DNA of 6,032 nucleotides from positions 1-6,032 of the forward strand of contig CANUCD010000060.1 of the NCBI GenBank assembly GCA_947856335.1, in the 5' to 3' direction. Source of the DNA: an uncultured Bacilli bacterium. GTDB taxonomy: Bacteria; Bacillota_I; Bacilli_A; RF39; UBA660. The notes below the pieces were generated by a model. It was not told where the DNA came from. It did not search any database and saw nothing but the letters and a program-made list of their open reading frames with translations. This document shows positions 1 to 6,032 of this stretch, piece after piece; within the stretch, counting starts at the first letter, position 1; each line of letters begins with the position of its first letter. A program made the translations under genes and the position numbers.

Positions 1-77
1 TTTTTGCCTGGTGTATGTTAATAGCAATGATTGCTTCTGTTGCAGCAACAGTTATATCATATGCAATATATAGCTAA
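1..77 (+). CDS. C-terminal end of an unidentified protein, probably membrane-bound (partial)
   Basis: An open frame enters from the left edge (first full codon at position 3) and stops with TAA at 75-77, giving 24 residues. They are strongly hydrophobic (for example MLIAMIASVAATVISY) and contain no charged residue, which looks like a last transmembrane helix ending just before the C-terminus. The other two plus-strand frames hit stops or give a less protein-like translation. A convincing plus-strand terminator follows 58 bp downstream, which supports a real gene ending here. The family cannot be identified from so short a piece. The gene is convergent with ddl. A short inverted repeat, CTGTTGC-A-GCAACAG (37-51), lies inside the codons and is probably incidental. 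Confidence 0.55.
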   Translation, partial: FAWCMLIAMIASVAATVISYAIYS

Positions 78-81
78 AGAT

Positions 82-154
82 GTAGTTCTGAAAAGGTTAA
101 ATAATAACTAAAATAATATTTTAAAGATTTAGGAGTGTAGGTTCTCAGAACTAC
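82..154 (+). repeat. Perfect 10-bp inverted repeat with long loop, competing with the terminator hairpin
   Basis: GTAGTTCTGA (82-91) is the exact reverse complement of TCAGAACTAC (145-154), with a 53-nt loop between. The right arm is the same strand that forms the 3' side of the terminator at 135-156, so the two structures cannot coexist. The left arm resembles the 5' side of the terminator (GTAGGTTCT), so it may be a duplicated stem. No coding frame is seen between the two arms. Confidence 0.5.
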
Positions 155-165
155 GCTTTTATTTT
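135..165 (+). terminator. Rho-independent terminator of the left-edge plus-strand gene
   Basis: GTGTAG (135-140) pairs with CTACGC (151-156), with one G-T pair. The stem continues past a bulged G141 through TTC/GAA, closing a loop of about 3 nt. It is followed at once by TTTTATTTT on the plus strand. On the minus strand the stem is not followed by a T run, so it mainly serves plus-strand transcription. It lies 58 bp after the TAA of the partial membrane gene. A second sequence at 82-91 can pair perfectly with 145-154 and would compete with this hairpin. Confidence 0.7.
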
Positions 166-179
166 AATATGAAAAAGTA

Positions 180-218
180 AAAAACACAAGAAAAAGCGTT
201 CGACAAAATCCGACGCTT
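180..218 (-). terminator. Rho-independent terminator at the end of the lon-murF-ddl operon
   Basis: Read on the minus strand, AAGCGT (218-213) pairs with ACGCTT (199-194), and two further C-G pairs are possible around a bulged A. A T-rich tract follows (TTTTT, then a broken T run to about 180). The stem begins inside the ddl stop codon (219-217), so translation ends at the foot of the hairpin. On the plus strand a weaker T-rich run also follows the stem, so some bidirectional activity is possible. This is the only terminator-like structure seen downstream of lon, murF or ddl. Confidence 0.75.
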
Positions 219-241
219 ATTTTCGACATTTTTCGCTTATT
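199..241. repeat. Imperfect tandem duplication across the ddl stop codon
   Basis: Two adjacent units, 199-221 and 222-241, both begin TTCGACA and end CGCTTATT, with a different middle (8 versus 5 bases). The right unit encodes the last residues of Ddl. The left unit forms most of the terminator stem. The AAGCG at 194-198 could pair with the CGCTT of either unit. A chance match in AT-rich DNA is possible, but two matched blocks of 7 and 8 bases in the same order are suggestive. Confidence 0.45.
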
Positions 242-1251
242 AAAATATCTAATAATTTAGAATATGGAATATTACTTTCTTCCCATAACTTTGGATACAT
301 ACTAATACTAGTAAATCCTGGAATAGTATTTATCTCATTTAAAATAATCTCACCATTATCTTTTAAGAAAAAATCAATTCGACTATATCCATGCAAATTA
401 AGAACCTGAAAAGCTAAAATAGCAATTTCCTGAATTCTTTTTTCTGTTTTTTTATCTAATATTGCTGGAATAATTGTATTATTATCTTGGCTTTCATATT
501 TAGATGAAAAACTATAAAATGTATTTGCCGTTTTAACTTCTCCTATTTTTGATGCTCTAATATTTCCATGTTCTTCTAATATAGCGCATTCAAGCTCTCT
601 ACCAACTATCCTCTCTTCAATTAAAATACGATTATCTATTTTAAAAGCTTCTTCTAGGGCATTACTTAAGTCACTTTTATTATCTACCTTTGTAATACCA
701 ATAGAAGAACCACTATTAGCAGGTTTCACAAACAATGGATAATGAAGTTGATTTATTTTACTAATAGCAGAAGATAACTTTATAATATTACCATCCATAA
801 TATAACTATCATTATATTTCATTAAAGATACAAATAAAGAAGTTTTAATATGATTTAATTCTAATATTTCTTTTGTATATATTTTATCCATAGTAATTAC
901 ACTTGGAGCTATCTTATTACCAACATAAGGAATATTTAAAAAATCTAAAATAGCAGGCAATGTTCCATCTTCACCATTTTTGCCATGTATCATTAAAAAG
1001 ACAACATCAAATTGTTTTAAAAATGTAAACGGTTCATCTATCTTTTTAAGTTTAGATGGTCTAAAACCTATTTGTTCTATACTTATTTTGGCAATATCTT
1101 CATACCAATAATAAAAATTATTATCTTTATCTAAATAAATAGGTGTAATATGATACTTTTCTTTATCTAAATAATGAATAATAGAACACGCAGATAAAAT
1201 AGATACATCATGTTCATTAGATGAACTACCAAATAAAATAGCTAAATTCAT
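217..1251 (-). CDS. ddl: D-alanine--D-alanine ligase
   Basis: Cytoplasmic ATP-grasp enzyme that joins two D-alanines into D-Ala-D-Ala, the dipeptide that MurF adds to the peptidoglycan precursor. The 344 residues are normal length for the family. Visible motifs in order: N-terminal GSSSNEHDVS (8-17) with the substrate-side Glu13; HGKNGEDGTL (89-98); MDK (121-123); the ATP-binding VKPANSGSSIG (175-185); EERIVGREL (212-220); FYSFSSKY (245-252); RIDFF (291-295); and metal-binding NEINTIPGF (305-313) ending in SMYP (317-320). The omega-loop Lys251-Tyr252 matches D-Ala-D-Ala enzymes rather than VanA-type D-Ala-D-Lac ligases, so an ordinary D-Ala-D-Ala product is inferred. The usual Gln of GTLQG is replaced (GTLPA), a minor oddity. 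The start has a perfect Shine-Dalgarno. It is last in the lon-murF-ddl run, 29 bp after murF. Confidence in identity is very high. Confidence 0.97.
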   Translation of the reverse strand: MNLAILFGSSSNEHDVSILSACSIIHYLDKEKYHITPIYLDKDNNFYYWYEDIAKISIEQIGFRPSKLKKIDEPFTFLKQFDVVFLMIHGKNGEDGTLPAILDFLNIPYVGNKIAPSVITMDKIYTKEILELNHIKTSLFVSLMKYNDSYIMDGNIIKLSSAISKINQLHYPLFVKPANSGSSIGITKVDNKSDLSNALEEAFKIDNRILIEERIVGRELECAILEEHGNIRASKIGEVKTANTFYSFSSKYESQDNNTIIPAILDKKTEKRIQEIAILAFQVLNLHGYSRIDFFLKDNGEIILNEINTIPGFTSISMYPKLWEESNIPYSKLLDILISEKCRK

Positions 1252-1256
1252 AAAAT

Positions 1257-1262
1257 CCTCCT
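1257..1262 (-). promoter_or_regulatory. Ribosome binding site of ddl
   Basis: AGGAGG on the minus strand, 5 nt before the ATG at 1251-1249. It is the strongest Shine-Dalgarno in the window and fixes the ddl start. It suggests ddl is translated independently of murF although the two are probably on one message. Confidence 0.9.
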
Positions 1263-1280
1263 AATTAACAATATGCATAA

Positions 1281-2609
1281 TTATTTTATTAAATCCTGAA
1301 CTATTTCTATAAAATTCATACCATGACTTGCTTTAACTAAAATAATATCATCGGCTTTAATAATTTTCTTTAAACACTTAATTGCCTCATCATTACTTAA
1401 AAAATGATAATTATTCTTAATATTTGCTTCTATATTTATAAATTCTGATAAACTACCAACCGTCACTAAAGTATCAATATCATAGTTATTAAGTAATTTA
1501 CCAATATTACGATGTATTTCCTCTCCGTATAATCCAAGCTCTAAAACATCTCCTAAAACAACTATTTTTCTTCCCTTTAAATAGCTTATTATATCTAAAG
1601 AAGAACGAATAGAATCTAAACTAGCATTGTATGTATCATCAATAATGGTATAATCACTTTTCTTTATAAATTCCATTCTATGTCTTTCTAGTTTTAATTT
1701 ACTAATTACATTCTTTACTTGTTCATGAGAAATACCATACATATCCCCAATAATAAAAGCTACTAAAGAATTCAAAATAAATACTTCTCCTATAACTGGA
1801 ATACTAACTAATTCTTTATTTAAATAATATTTACTTCCATAAATACCATAAGAGACATCTAAAGCTTGATAATCACTAGGATTATGAATACCAAAAGTAA
1901 TAATAGGACTATATTCTCTCTTTTTTTGCCAAAGATTTAATAAATCATTATCATTGTTAATAATTATATCTTCATCTAATCCCTCTAATATTTCTAGTTT
2001 TGCCTTTAAAATATTTTCTCTACTTCCAAGATTCCCTATATGACTTGTCCCAATATTTGTAATAATTGCTTTATTAGGTCTAGCAATTTGACTTAATTTT
2101 TTTATTTCTCCTTTTTGATTCATTCCCATTTCCAATACTATTATATCTTCATCTTGATAATTTAATAATCTAAGTGACATTCCTAGAAGTGAATTTTCAT
2201 TACCAATTGTCTTTAAAACTTTATATTTTACCTCAAGTGTACTAGCAACAATCTCTTTTGTACTTGTTTTACCAACACTTCCTGTAATTGCAATAACAGG
2301 TACGTGTATACTTTTTCTCTTTAAACTTGCTAAAGCCATCACAAACTCTAAAGTATTATCAACTAAAATAATATTCTTGTCTTTAATATCTTCCCATTTA
2401 TCTAAATGTTCTAATATACAAGTATCAGCTCCCCTTAAAAAAGCATCACGATAAAAAAGATTGCCATCAAAATTTTCTCCCTTAATCCCTATATAAGTAT
2501 CATGAGGTCTAATAGTTCTCGTATCCTTAGAAAAACCTTTAAATTCCCAATCTACATCTCCACATATTAGTTTAGCATTACTTATACCTAATACATCTTT
2601 AATTTTCAT
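1281..2609 (-). CDS. murF: UDP-N-acetylmuramoyl-tripeptide--D-alanyl-D-alanine ligase
   Basis: Cytoplasmic Mur ligase that attaches D-Ala-D-Ala to the UDP-MurNAc-tripeptide using ATP, the last soluble step of precursor synthesis. Counting from the ATG at 2609 (442 aa): N-terminal UDP-binding domain to about 100; P-loop TGSVGKTST (109-117); LEMGMN with Glu160; TNIGTSH with His190; KAKLEI with Lys204, the position normally carbamylated; DDTYNAS (324-330); and the C-terminal domain with LGDVLELG (352-359), His366 and KASHGM (426-431). An ATG at 2627 would add six residues (MALGDN). The 2609 start is preferred because AGGTGAT lies at ideal spacing and the protein then begins MKIKDVLG, as in the family. 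The usual HN of the G-x-HN-x-x-N motif reads VF (276-277), while Asn280 is kept. It lies about 46 bp after lon and 29 bp before ddl. Third-residue specificity (Lys or meso-DAP) cannot be read from the sequence. Confidence 0.95.
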   Translation of the reverse strand: MKIKDVLGISNAKLICGDVDWEFKGFSKDTRTIRPHDTYIGIKGENFDGNLFYRDAFLRGADTCILEHLDKWEDIKDKNIILVDNTLEFVMALASLKRKSIHVPVIAITGSVGKTSTKEIVASTLEVKYKVLKTIGNENSLLGMSLRLLNYQDEDIIVLEMGMNQKGEIKKLSQIARPNKAIITNIGTSHIGNLGSRENILKAKLEILEGLDEDIIINNDNDLLNLWQKKREYSPIITFGIHNPSDYQALDVSYGIYGSKYYLNKELVSIPVIGEVFILNSLVAFIIGDMYGISHEQVKNVISKLKLERHRMEFIKKSDYTIIDDTYNASLDSIRSSLDIISYLKGRKIVVLGDVLELGLYGEEIHRNIGKLLNNYDIDTLVTVGSLSEFINIEANIKNNYHFLSNDEAIKCLKKIIKADDIILVKASHGMNFIEIVQDLIK

Positions 2610-2612
2610 ATT

Positions 2613-2619
2613 ATCACCT
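2613..2619 (-). promoter_or_regulatory. Ribosome binding site that decides the murF start
   Basis: AGGTGAT on the minus strand is a 7-nt exact complement to the usual 3' end of 16S rRNA. Its AGG lies 7 nt before the ATG at 2609-2607. The upstream ATG at 2627 has only a weak AGAG at 4 nt. This favours the downstream start, and the SD would lie inside codons if the longer form were made. Confidence 0.7.
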
Positions 2620-2655
2620 AAAGCCATTATACTCTAATTCTAAGAAAAAATCTAT

Positions 2656-4968
2656 TTAAAACAATTCATCATATATTTCTTGATAGTTTTTTACTAAATG
2701 AATGTCTAATTCATTCTTTATTTGTGTAGGTATTTCTTCTAAATCTAATTCATTAGCTAACGGTAAATATATTTTCTTCATATGTTTATTGTATGCTCCA
2801 ATTACTTTTTCTTTAATTCCCCCTACTCTAAGTATCTCTCCAGTTAAAGAAATTTCTCCTGTAAAGGCAATATCATTGACAATTTTTTTATTTAAAATAA
2901 TACTTAATATACTAGTTGTAATTGCAACACCAGCACTTGGACCATCTTTTTTTATCGCTGCTTCTAAAAAATGAATATGAATATCTTTAATATTGAAATA
3001 AAATTCTTTTAAATTAAATTCTTTTTGTCGTGATTTAATATAACTTAAGGCAACCCTAGTAGATTCTTCCATTACTTTACCTAACATACCTGTAATAATA
3101 AATTCACCTTTACCGTCATATAAACAAGCTTCAATAGGTATTAGTGCACCCCCATTTAAAGTAATACCAAGCCCCATTACTCTTCCAACACTAGATATTT
3201 TATTTAATTGAGTATCTTCATATTTAGGAATACCTAAGTATTCTTTTAAACGTATTTTACTTATTTTTGTCCGTTCATTAGTTTTACCAAGCATGACTAA
3301 TTTACGAATTAAATGCTCTAAATTTCGGTATAAATCTCTTACCCCAGCTTCATTCGTATAAGCCTGAATAAGATATGTAAGCATCTCATCACTAATAGAT
3401 ATAATCTTACTATTTATTTTATTTTCCTCTAATATTCTTGGGATTAAATATTTTTTGGCAAGTTCAAGTTTTTCATAAGTTGTATAACTAGATAAAGAAA
3501 TAATTTCTAATCTATCCCTTAGGGCTATGGGAATATTTTCGACATTATTAGCAGTTAAAACAAATAAAACTTGAGATAAATCAAATGGTTCTTCAATATA
3601 ATTATCAACAAACTCTTTATTTTGTTCACGATCAAGTATATCTAGTAAAACACTTGATGGATCATCTTTTGCTTGCACAGTCAACTTATCAATTTCATCA
3701 ATTAGAAAAACAGGATTTTTACTATTACATTTCTTTAAACCTTGAATAATCTTCCCAGGATTAGAACCCATATAAGTTCTTCTATGCCCAATAAGTTCAG
3801 ATGAATCATTTAATCCCCCTACACTAATCTTATAAAACTTACGATTAAGAGCTAAAGCAATTTGTCTAGCAATACTTGTTTTTCCAACTCCAGGAGGACC
3901 TACTAAGCATATAATAGGACTGTTAATTTCCCTACTATGATTTTGAAGAGCAACATATTCTAAAATACGCTCTTTAACACTTACTAACCCGTAATGATGT
4001 TCATCAAGTCTTTTTTTAATATCCTCTAAATTATTATTTTGAAAAGTAAATTTATTCCATGGTAAATGTAAAATCCATTCCAAATAATTACGTATCATCG
4101 CATTTTCAGGAGATAAATCACTTGTATATTCTAACTTTTTAATTTCATGATATATTTTATCATGAGTAGACTTTGAAAGTGCTAATTTTTCTAAATCATC
4201 AAAATAGTTTTGAAAATTTTCTTTTGTTTCTCCTAATTCTTGCTCTAATATTTTAACTTTTTCTTTTAAAATGAACTCTTTTTGGCTTTCCTCTAAACTA
4301 TGTTCTAGTTCTTTTTCGATTTTTTGATCTAATTTTAATACTTCAATTTCTACTTTAATGTCTTTTAAAAGACTTTTAGCTCGATACATAGCATTGATTT
4401 CTTCAACATAATTTAACTTTTTAGCAAAAGACATTGGAATAAAAGAAGAAATTGTATCAGTAAGAAGTGATAAATCATCCATTACTTTAATATTATTTAA
4501 AATAGTATTAGACACATGATTAGAACTAGCAATATATTCTCTTACTAAATCATTTAACTTTTTTATAACTGCTTTTTGTTCTACTTGATCAAATTTAGGA
4601 ATCTTTATATGAGAAATAGATGCCTCTAATATATCGCTATTATCTTGACTATTTTTAAAAGATACAATTTTAACTCGCTCTTGTCCTTTTAAAGTAATAC
4701 GAATATTACCATTTGGAAGCTCTATTTTACTTTTTATTTTCCCCACAACACCAACCTCTGGCAAGTCTGTTACTTCAGGAGATTCTTCAACTTGGTTATG
4801 AGGAGTAATAACTAAAACATAACGGTTAAAATCTTTAATCGAAAGACGGACTATCTCTTTACTAATTTCATTATTTAAGTCTATTTTCACTTCTTGATTA
4901 GGGAGAAGAATTAAACCTTTCAGAAGAATTACTAGTAAATTTTGTTCTGTCAAGTTCATCACTCCCAT
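2656..4968 (-). CDS. lon: ATP-dependent Lon protease (LonA type)
   Basis: Cytoplasmic AAA+ serine protease that unfolds and degrades misfolded and some regulatory proteins, working as a hexamer. The 770 residues match LonA length. Domains: N-terminal substrate-binding domain about 10-205; charged, probably coiled-coil helical region about 205-280; AAA+ module about 300-580 with Walker A GPPGVGKT (357-364), pore-loop region GHRRTYMGSNPG (394-405), Walker B FLIDEID (421-427), sensor TANN (472-475), arginine region LRDRLE (483-488) and sensor-2 GVRDLYR (542-548); and protease domain about 590-770. The catalytic dyad is Ser678 in KKDGPSAG and Lys721 in GGIKEK, 43 residues apart as in E. coli (679/722). 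There is no transmembrane segment, so it is not LonB. Residues beside Ser678 differ from consensus: HFLEAAIKKDGPSAG where VPEGAVPKDGPSAG is usual. The start is uncertain: ATG 4968 lacks a good SD, and ATG 4959 (M4) has GGGAG only 2 nt away. A promoter lies just upstream. Confidence 0.97.
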   Translation of the reverse strand: MGVMNLTEQNLLVILLKGLILLPNQEVKIDLNNEISKEIVRLSIKDFNRYVLVITPHNQVEESPEVTDLPEVGVVGKIKSKIELPNGNIRITLKGQERVKIVSFKNSQDNSDILEASISHIKIPKFDQVEQKAVIKKLNDLVREYIASSNHVSNTILNNIKVMDDLSLLTDTISSFIPMSFAKKLNYVEEINAMYRAKSLLKDIKVEIEVLKLDQKIEKELEHSLEESQKEFILKEKVKILEQELGETKENFQNYFDDLEKLALSKSTHDKIYHEIKKLEYTSDLSPENAMIRNYLEWILHLPWNKFTFQNNNLEDIKKRLDEHHYGLVSVKERILEYVALQNHSREINSPIICLVGPPGVGKTSIARQIALALNRKFYKISVGGLNDSSELIGHRRTYMGSNPGKIIQGLKKCNSKNPVFLIDEIDKLTVQAKDDPSSVLLDILDREQNKEFVDNYIEEPFDLSQVLFVLTANNVENIPIALRDRLEIISLSSYTTYEKLELAKKYLIPRILEENKINSKIISISDEMLTYLIQAYTNEAGVRDLYRNLEHLIRKLVMLGKTNERTKISKIRLKEYLGIPKYEDTQLNKISSVGRVMGLGITLNGGALIPIEACLYDGKGEFIITGMLGKVMEESTRVALSYIKSRQKEFNLKEFYFNIKDIHIHFLEAAIKKDGPSAGVAITTSILSIILNKKIVNDIAFTGEISLTGEILRVGGIKEKVIGAYNKHMKKIYLPLANELDLEEIPTQIKNELDIHLVKNYQEIYDELF

Positions 4969-4986
4969 TCAAAAACTTTTCTTACT

Positions 4987-5015
4987 ATTATAAATAGATT
5001 TTACTTATTTGTCTA
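4987..5015 (-). promoter_or_regulatory. Predicted sigma-A-type promoter of lon-murF-ddl
   Basis: On the minus strand, -35 TAGACA (5015-5010, one mismatch to TTGACA), a 17-bp spacer and a perfect -10 TATAAT (4992-4987). Transcription would start near 4980-4981, leaving a leader of only about 12 nt before the ATG at 4968. It sits in the 85-bp gap between the ATP-grasp gene and lon. No GC-rich terminator hairpin is visible in that gap, so read-through from the ATP-grasp gene is also possible. AT-rich DNA yields chance promoter matches, but the quality, spacing and position are good. Confidence 0.65.
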
Positions 5016-5020
5016 GACAA
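5009..5020. promoter_or_regulatory. Perfect 12-bp palindrome overlapping the lon -35 box, candidate operator
   Basis: TTGTCTAGACAA is its own reverse complement and contains the whole predicted -35 hexamer. A bound protein would block RNA polymerase. The shape (TnGTCTAGACnA-like) resembles operators of GntR/HutC-family repressors such as the DasR/NagR type; this is a similarity, not an identification. It is not a CIRCE element (HrcA) and not the CtsR heptad repeat, the heat-shock operators one would first expect near lon. With no loop and no T run it is not a terminator. Confidence 0.4.
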
Positions 5021-5053
5021 TTTACTCAAAAATAAAGAAGAAATGTTTGAAAT

Positions 5054-6028
5054 TTATTTTTTAAAAGCTTTGGTAAATTTTGGCCATATTCCAACATGAT
5101 TTGGGGTATGTTCGGGAAGCTGATAAATATCATGACCAGGATACTCATTTCCCTCAACTAAAACAGGTCCTTTATCTGAAAAACATACATCCCAACCAAT
5201 ATATTTCATCTCAGGTATTTCTAATGCTGCTTTTTTAACTAAATCTATAGCATCAATCCAATCAGGAAACTTAAAGCCCTTAATTTGATGATTAGTAAGA
5301 GGATGAAATTCATATAAATTTTTCTTTTTATCTATAGCTTTATCTATAACTTCTCCAGTTTCTTCACAAACAGGAGCAACCATTCCTCCACTATTAAAAT
5401 TATCGACATACTTACCATTACCAATCCGAAAATAAGCACAAATAACATGAGGAATATTATTATCAGTTATAGTTACAATCCGAACAGTATTGATAGAATC
5501 AGGATAAATAGCACTTACTCTTTTATCTTGTACTAATACCTCTTCTAATTCATAATTCATTCCCTCTTTTGTTAAATAATCATATAATTTATCTAAAGAA
5601 GAATAATCTTTAATATTTATTTTCTCTATTCCTTTTCCACAAGTACCCTCAACTGGTTTTGCCATAAAAACTTCATGTTTTTTAAAAAAAGCTAAAACAT
5701 CACTCTTAGAACTAGAATTTACTACAATAAAATCTCTTTTAATATATTTTTTAAACGTTTTATTAAATTCTCCTTTATTTCTAAAAATATAATTATAAGC
5801 AGGATTATTATATTTTTTAATAAGTTCATTATTTCTTCCTCTAGTAATATAAGTATCTCTTTCACTATCTGTTAAATTATACATCTCAAATAAATCATAA
5901 TCAGAATAACCTGCTCCATATTTAACAGCACACTTCCTCATATCATTAAATATATAAAAACGTGATTTACCTGTTTTCTTATGAATCTCATTTATCTTTT
6001 TAAACATATTTTTATAATTCATTTTCAT
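5054..6028 (-). CDS. Sugar-transfer-associated ATP-grasp family protein
   Basis: An ATP-grasp fold enzyme resembling the sugar-transfer-associated ATP-grasp family (PF14397 type), often found near polysaccharide or cell-surface genes. The substrate is unknown; family chemistry suggests ATP-dependent joining of a carboxylate to an amine. In 324 residues: a basic N-terminal helical part to about 100; ATP-binding FMAKPVEGTCGKG (121-133) with Lys124 and the glycine-rich loop; hinge VLVQD (164-168); SINTVRIVT (178-186) with Arg183; DNFNSGGMVAPV (209-220); and the metal-binding end GWDVCF (278-283) plus VEGNEYPGHD (291-300). All core ATP-grasp residues look intact, so it is probably active. No signal peptide or membrane segment is seen. 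It starts MKM; ATG 6028 and ATG 6022 are both possible, and with only four bases upstream no RBS can be judged, so an earlier start outside the window is not excluded. The 85-bp gap and separate lon promoter suggest it is not tightly tied to lon. Confidence 0.85.
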   Translation of the reverse strand: MKMNYKNMFKKINEIHKKTGKSRFYIFNDMRKCAVKYGAGYSDYDLFEMYNLTDSERDTYITRGRNNELIKKYNNPAYNYIFRNKGEFNKTFKKYIKRDFIVVNSSSKSDVLAFFKKHEVFMAKPVEGTCGKGIEKINIKDYSSLDKLYDYLTKEGMNYELEEVLVQDKRVSAIYPDSINTVRIVTITDNNIPHVICAYFRIGNGKYVDNFNSGGMVAPVCEETGEVIDKAIDKKKNLYEFHPLTNHQIKGFKFPDWIDAIDLVKKAALEIPEMKYIGWDVCFSDKGPVLVEGNEYPGHDIYQLPEHTPNHVGIWPKFTKAFKK

Positions 6029-6032
6029 AACT

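Noticed and set aside
37..51. Inverted repeat CTGTTGC-A-GCAACAG as a terminator or operator
   Set aside because: It lies inside the coding end of the plus-strand gene, has a one-base loop and no T run. It is best explained by Val-Ala-Ala codons.
169..180. Tiny plus-strand frame ATG AAA AAG TAA
   Set aside because: Only three codons, located after a terminator, with no ribosome binding site.
217..1251. Ddl as a VanA-like D-Ala-D-Lac (vancomycin resistance) ligase
   Set aside because: The omega loop carries Lys-Tyr as in D-Ala-D-Ala ligases, and there is no vanH or vanX neighbour.
2628..2655. Separate promoter for murF in the gap after lon
   Set aside because: The gap is short and AT-rich, and no -35/-10 pair with acceptable spacing was seen.
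2702..2974. Plus-strand open frame of 90 codons opposite the lon 3' part
   Set aside because: It lies wholly antisense to the conserved Lon protease domain, shows no recognisable motif or RBS context, and its hydrophobic, Ile/Phe/Leu-rich composition is what the complement of this AT-rich gene would give.
4969..5053. Terminator behind the ATP-grasp gene
   Set aside because: The only dyad is the loopless TTGTCTAGACAA palindrome, which is not followed by a T run on the minus strand.

Overview
The window is very AT-rich and reads like a chromosomal segment of a walled, low-GC Firmicute/Bacilli-type bacterium, possibly one of the uncultured gut lineages near Erysipelotrichia or RF39. That placement is inferred from base composition and protein style only. 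Tryptophans in the four full-length proteins are encoded by TGG and no in-frame TGA is needed. The organism therefore uses the standard bacterial code, and with MurF and Ddl present it makes peptidoglycan, so it is not a wall-less Mycoplasma.

Layout from left to right: positions 1-77 hold the last 24 codons of a plus-strand gene ending in a hydrophobic segment. Positions 78-216 are a convergent intergenic region with a plus-strand terminator (about 135-165) and a minus-strand terminator (about 180-218). The rest is on the minus strand, transcribed right to left: an ATP-grasp protein of the sugar-transfer-associated type (5054-6028), the ATP-dependent protease Lon (2656-4968), MurF (1281-2609 or 2627) and D-Ala-D-Ala ligase Ddl (217-1251).

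The lon-murF-ddl genes are separated by under 50 bp, with no terminator seen between them, and end at one terminator behind ddl, so they look like one operon. An 85-bp gap upstream of lon holds a near-consensus sigma-A-type promoter (TAGACA, 17 bp, TATAAT). A perfect 12-bp palindrome, TTGTCTAGACAA, covers its -35 box. Ddl makes D-Ala-D-Ala and MurF attaches it to the UDP-MurNAc-tripeptide, so the two enzymes are consecutive steps in muropeptide synthesis. Lon is a general quality-control and regulatory protease with no obvious direct role in that pathway.

I found no mobile element, CRISPR array, tRNA or rRNA, and no clear new multi-gene system. Items for a second look are the palindrome on the lon promoter, the uncertain lon start, the uncharacterised ATP-grasp enzyme, unusual residues around the Lon and MurF active sites, and the repeat structures in the 3' convergent region.
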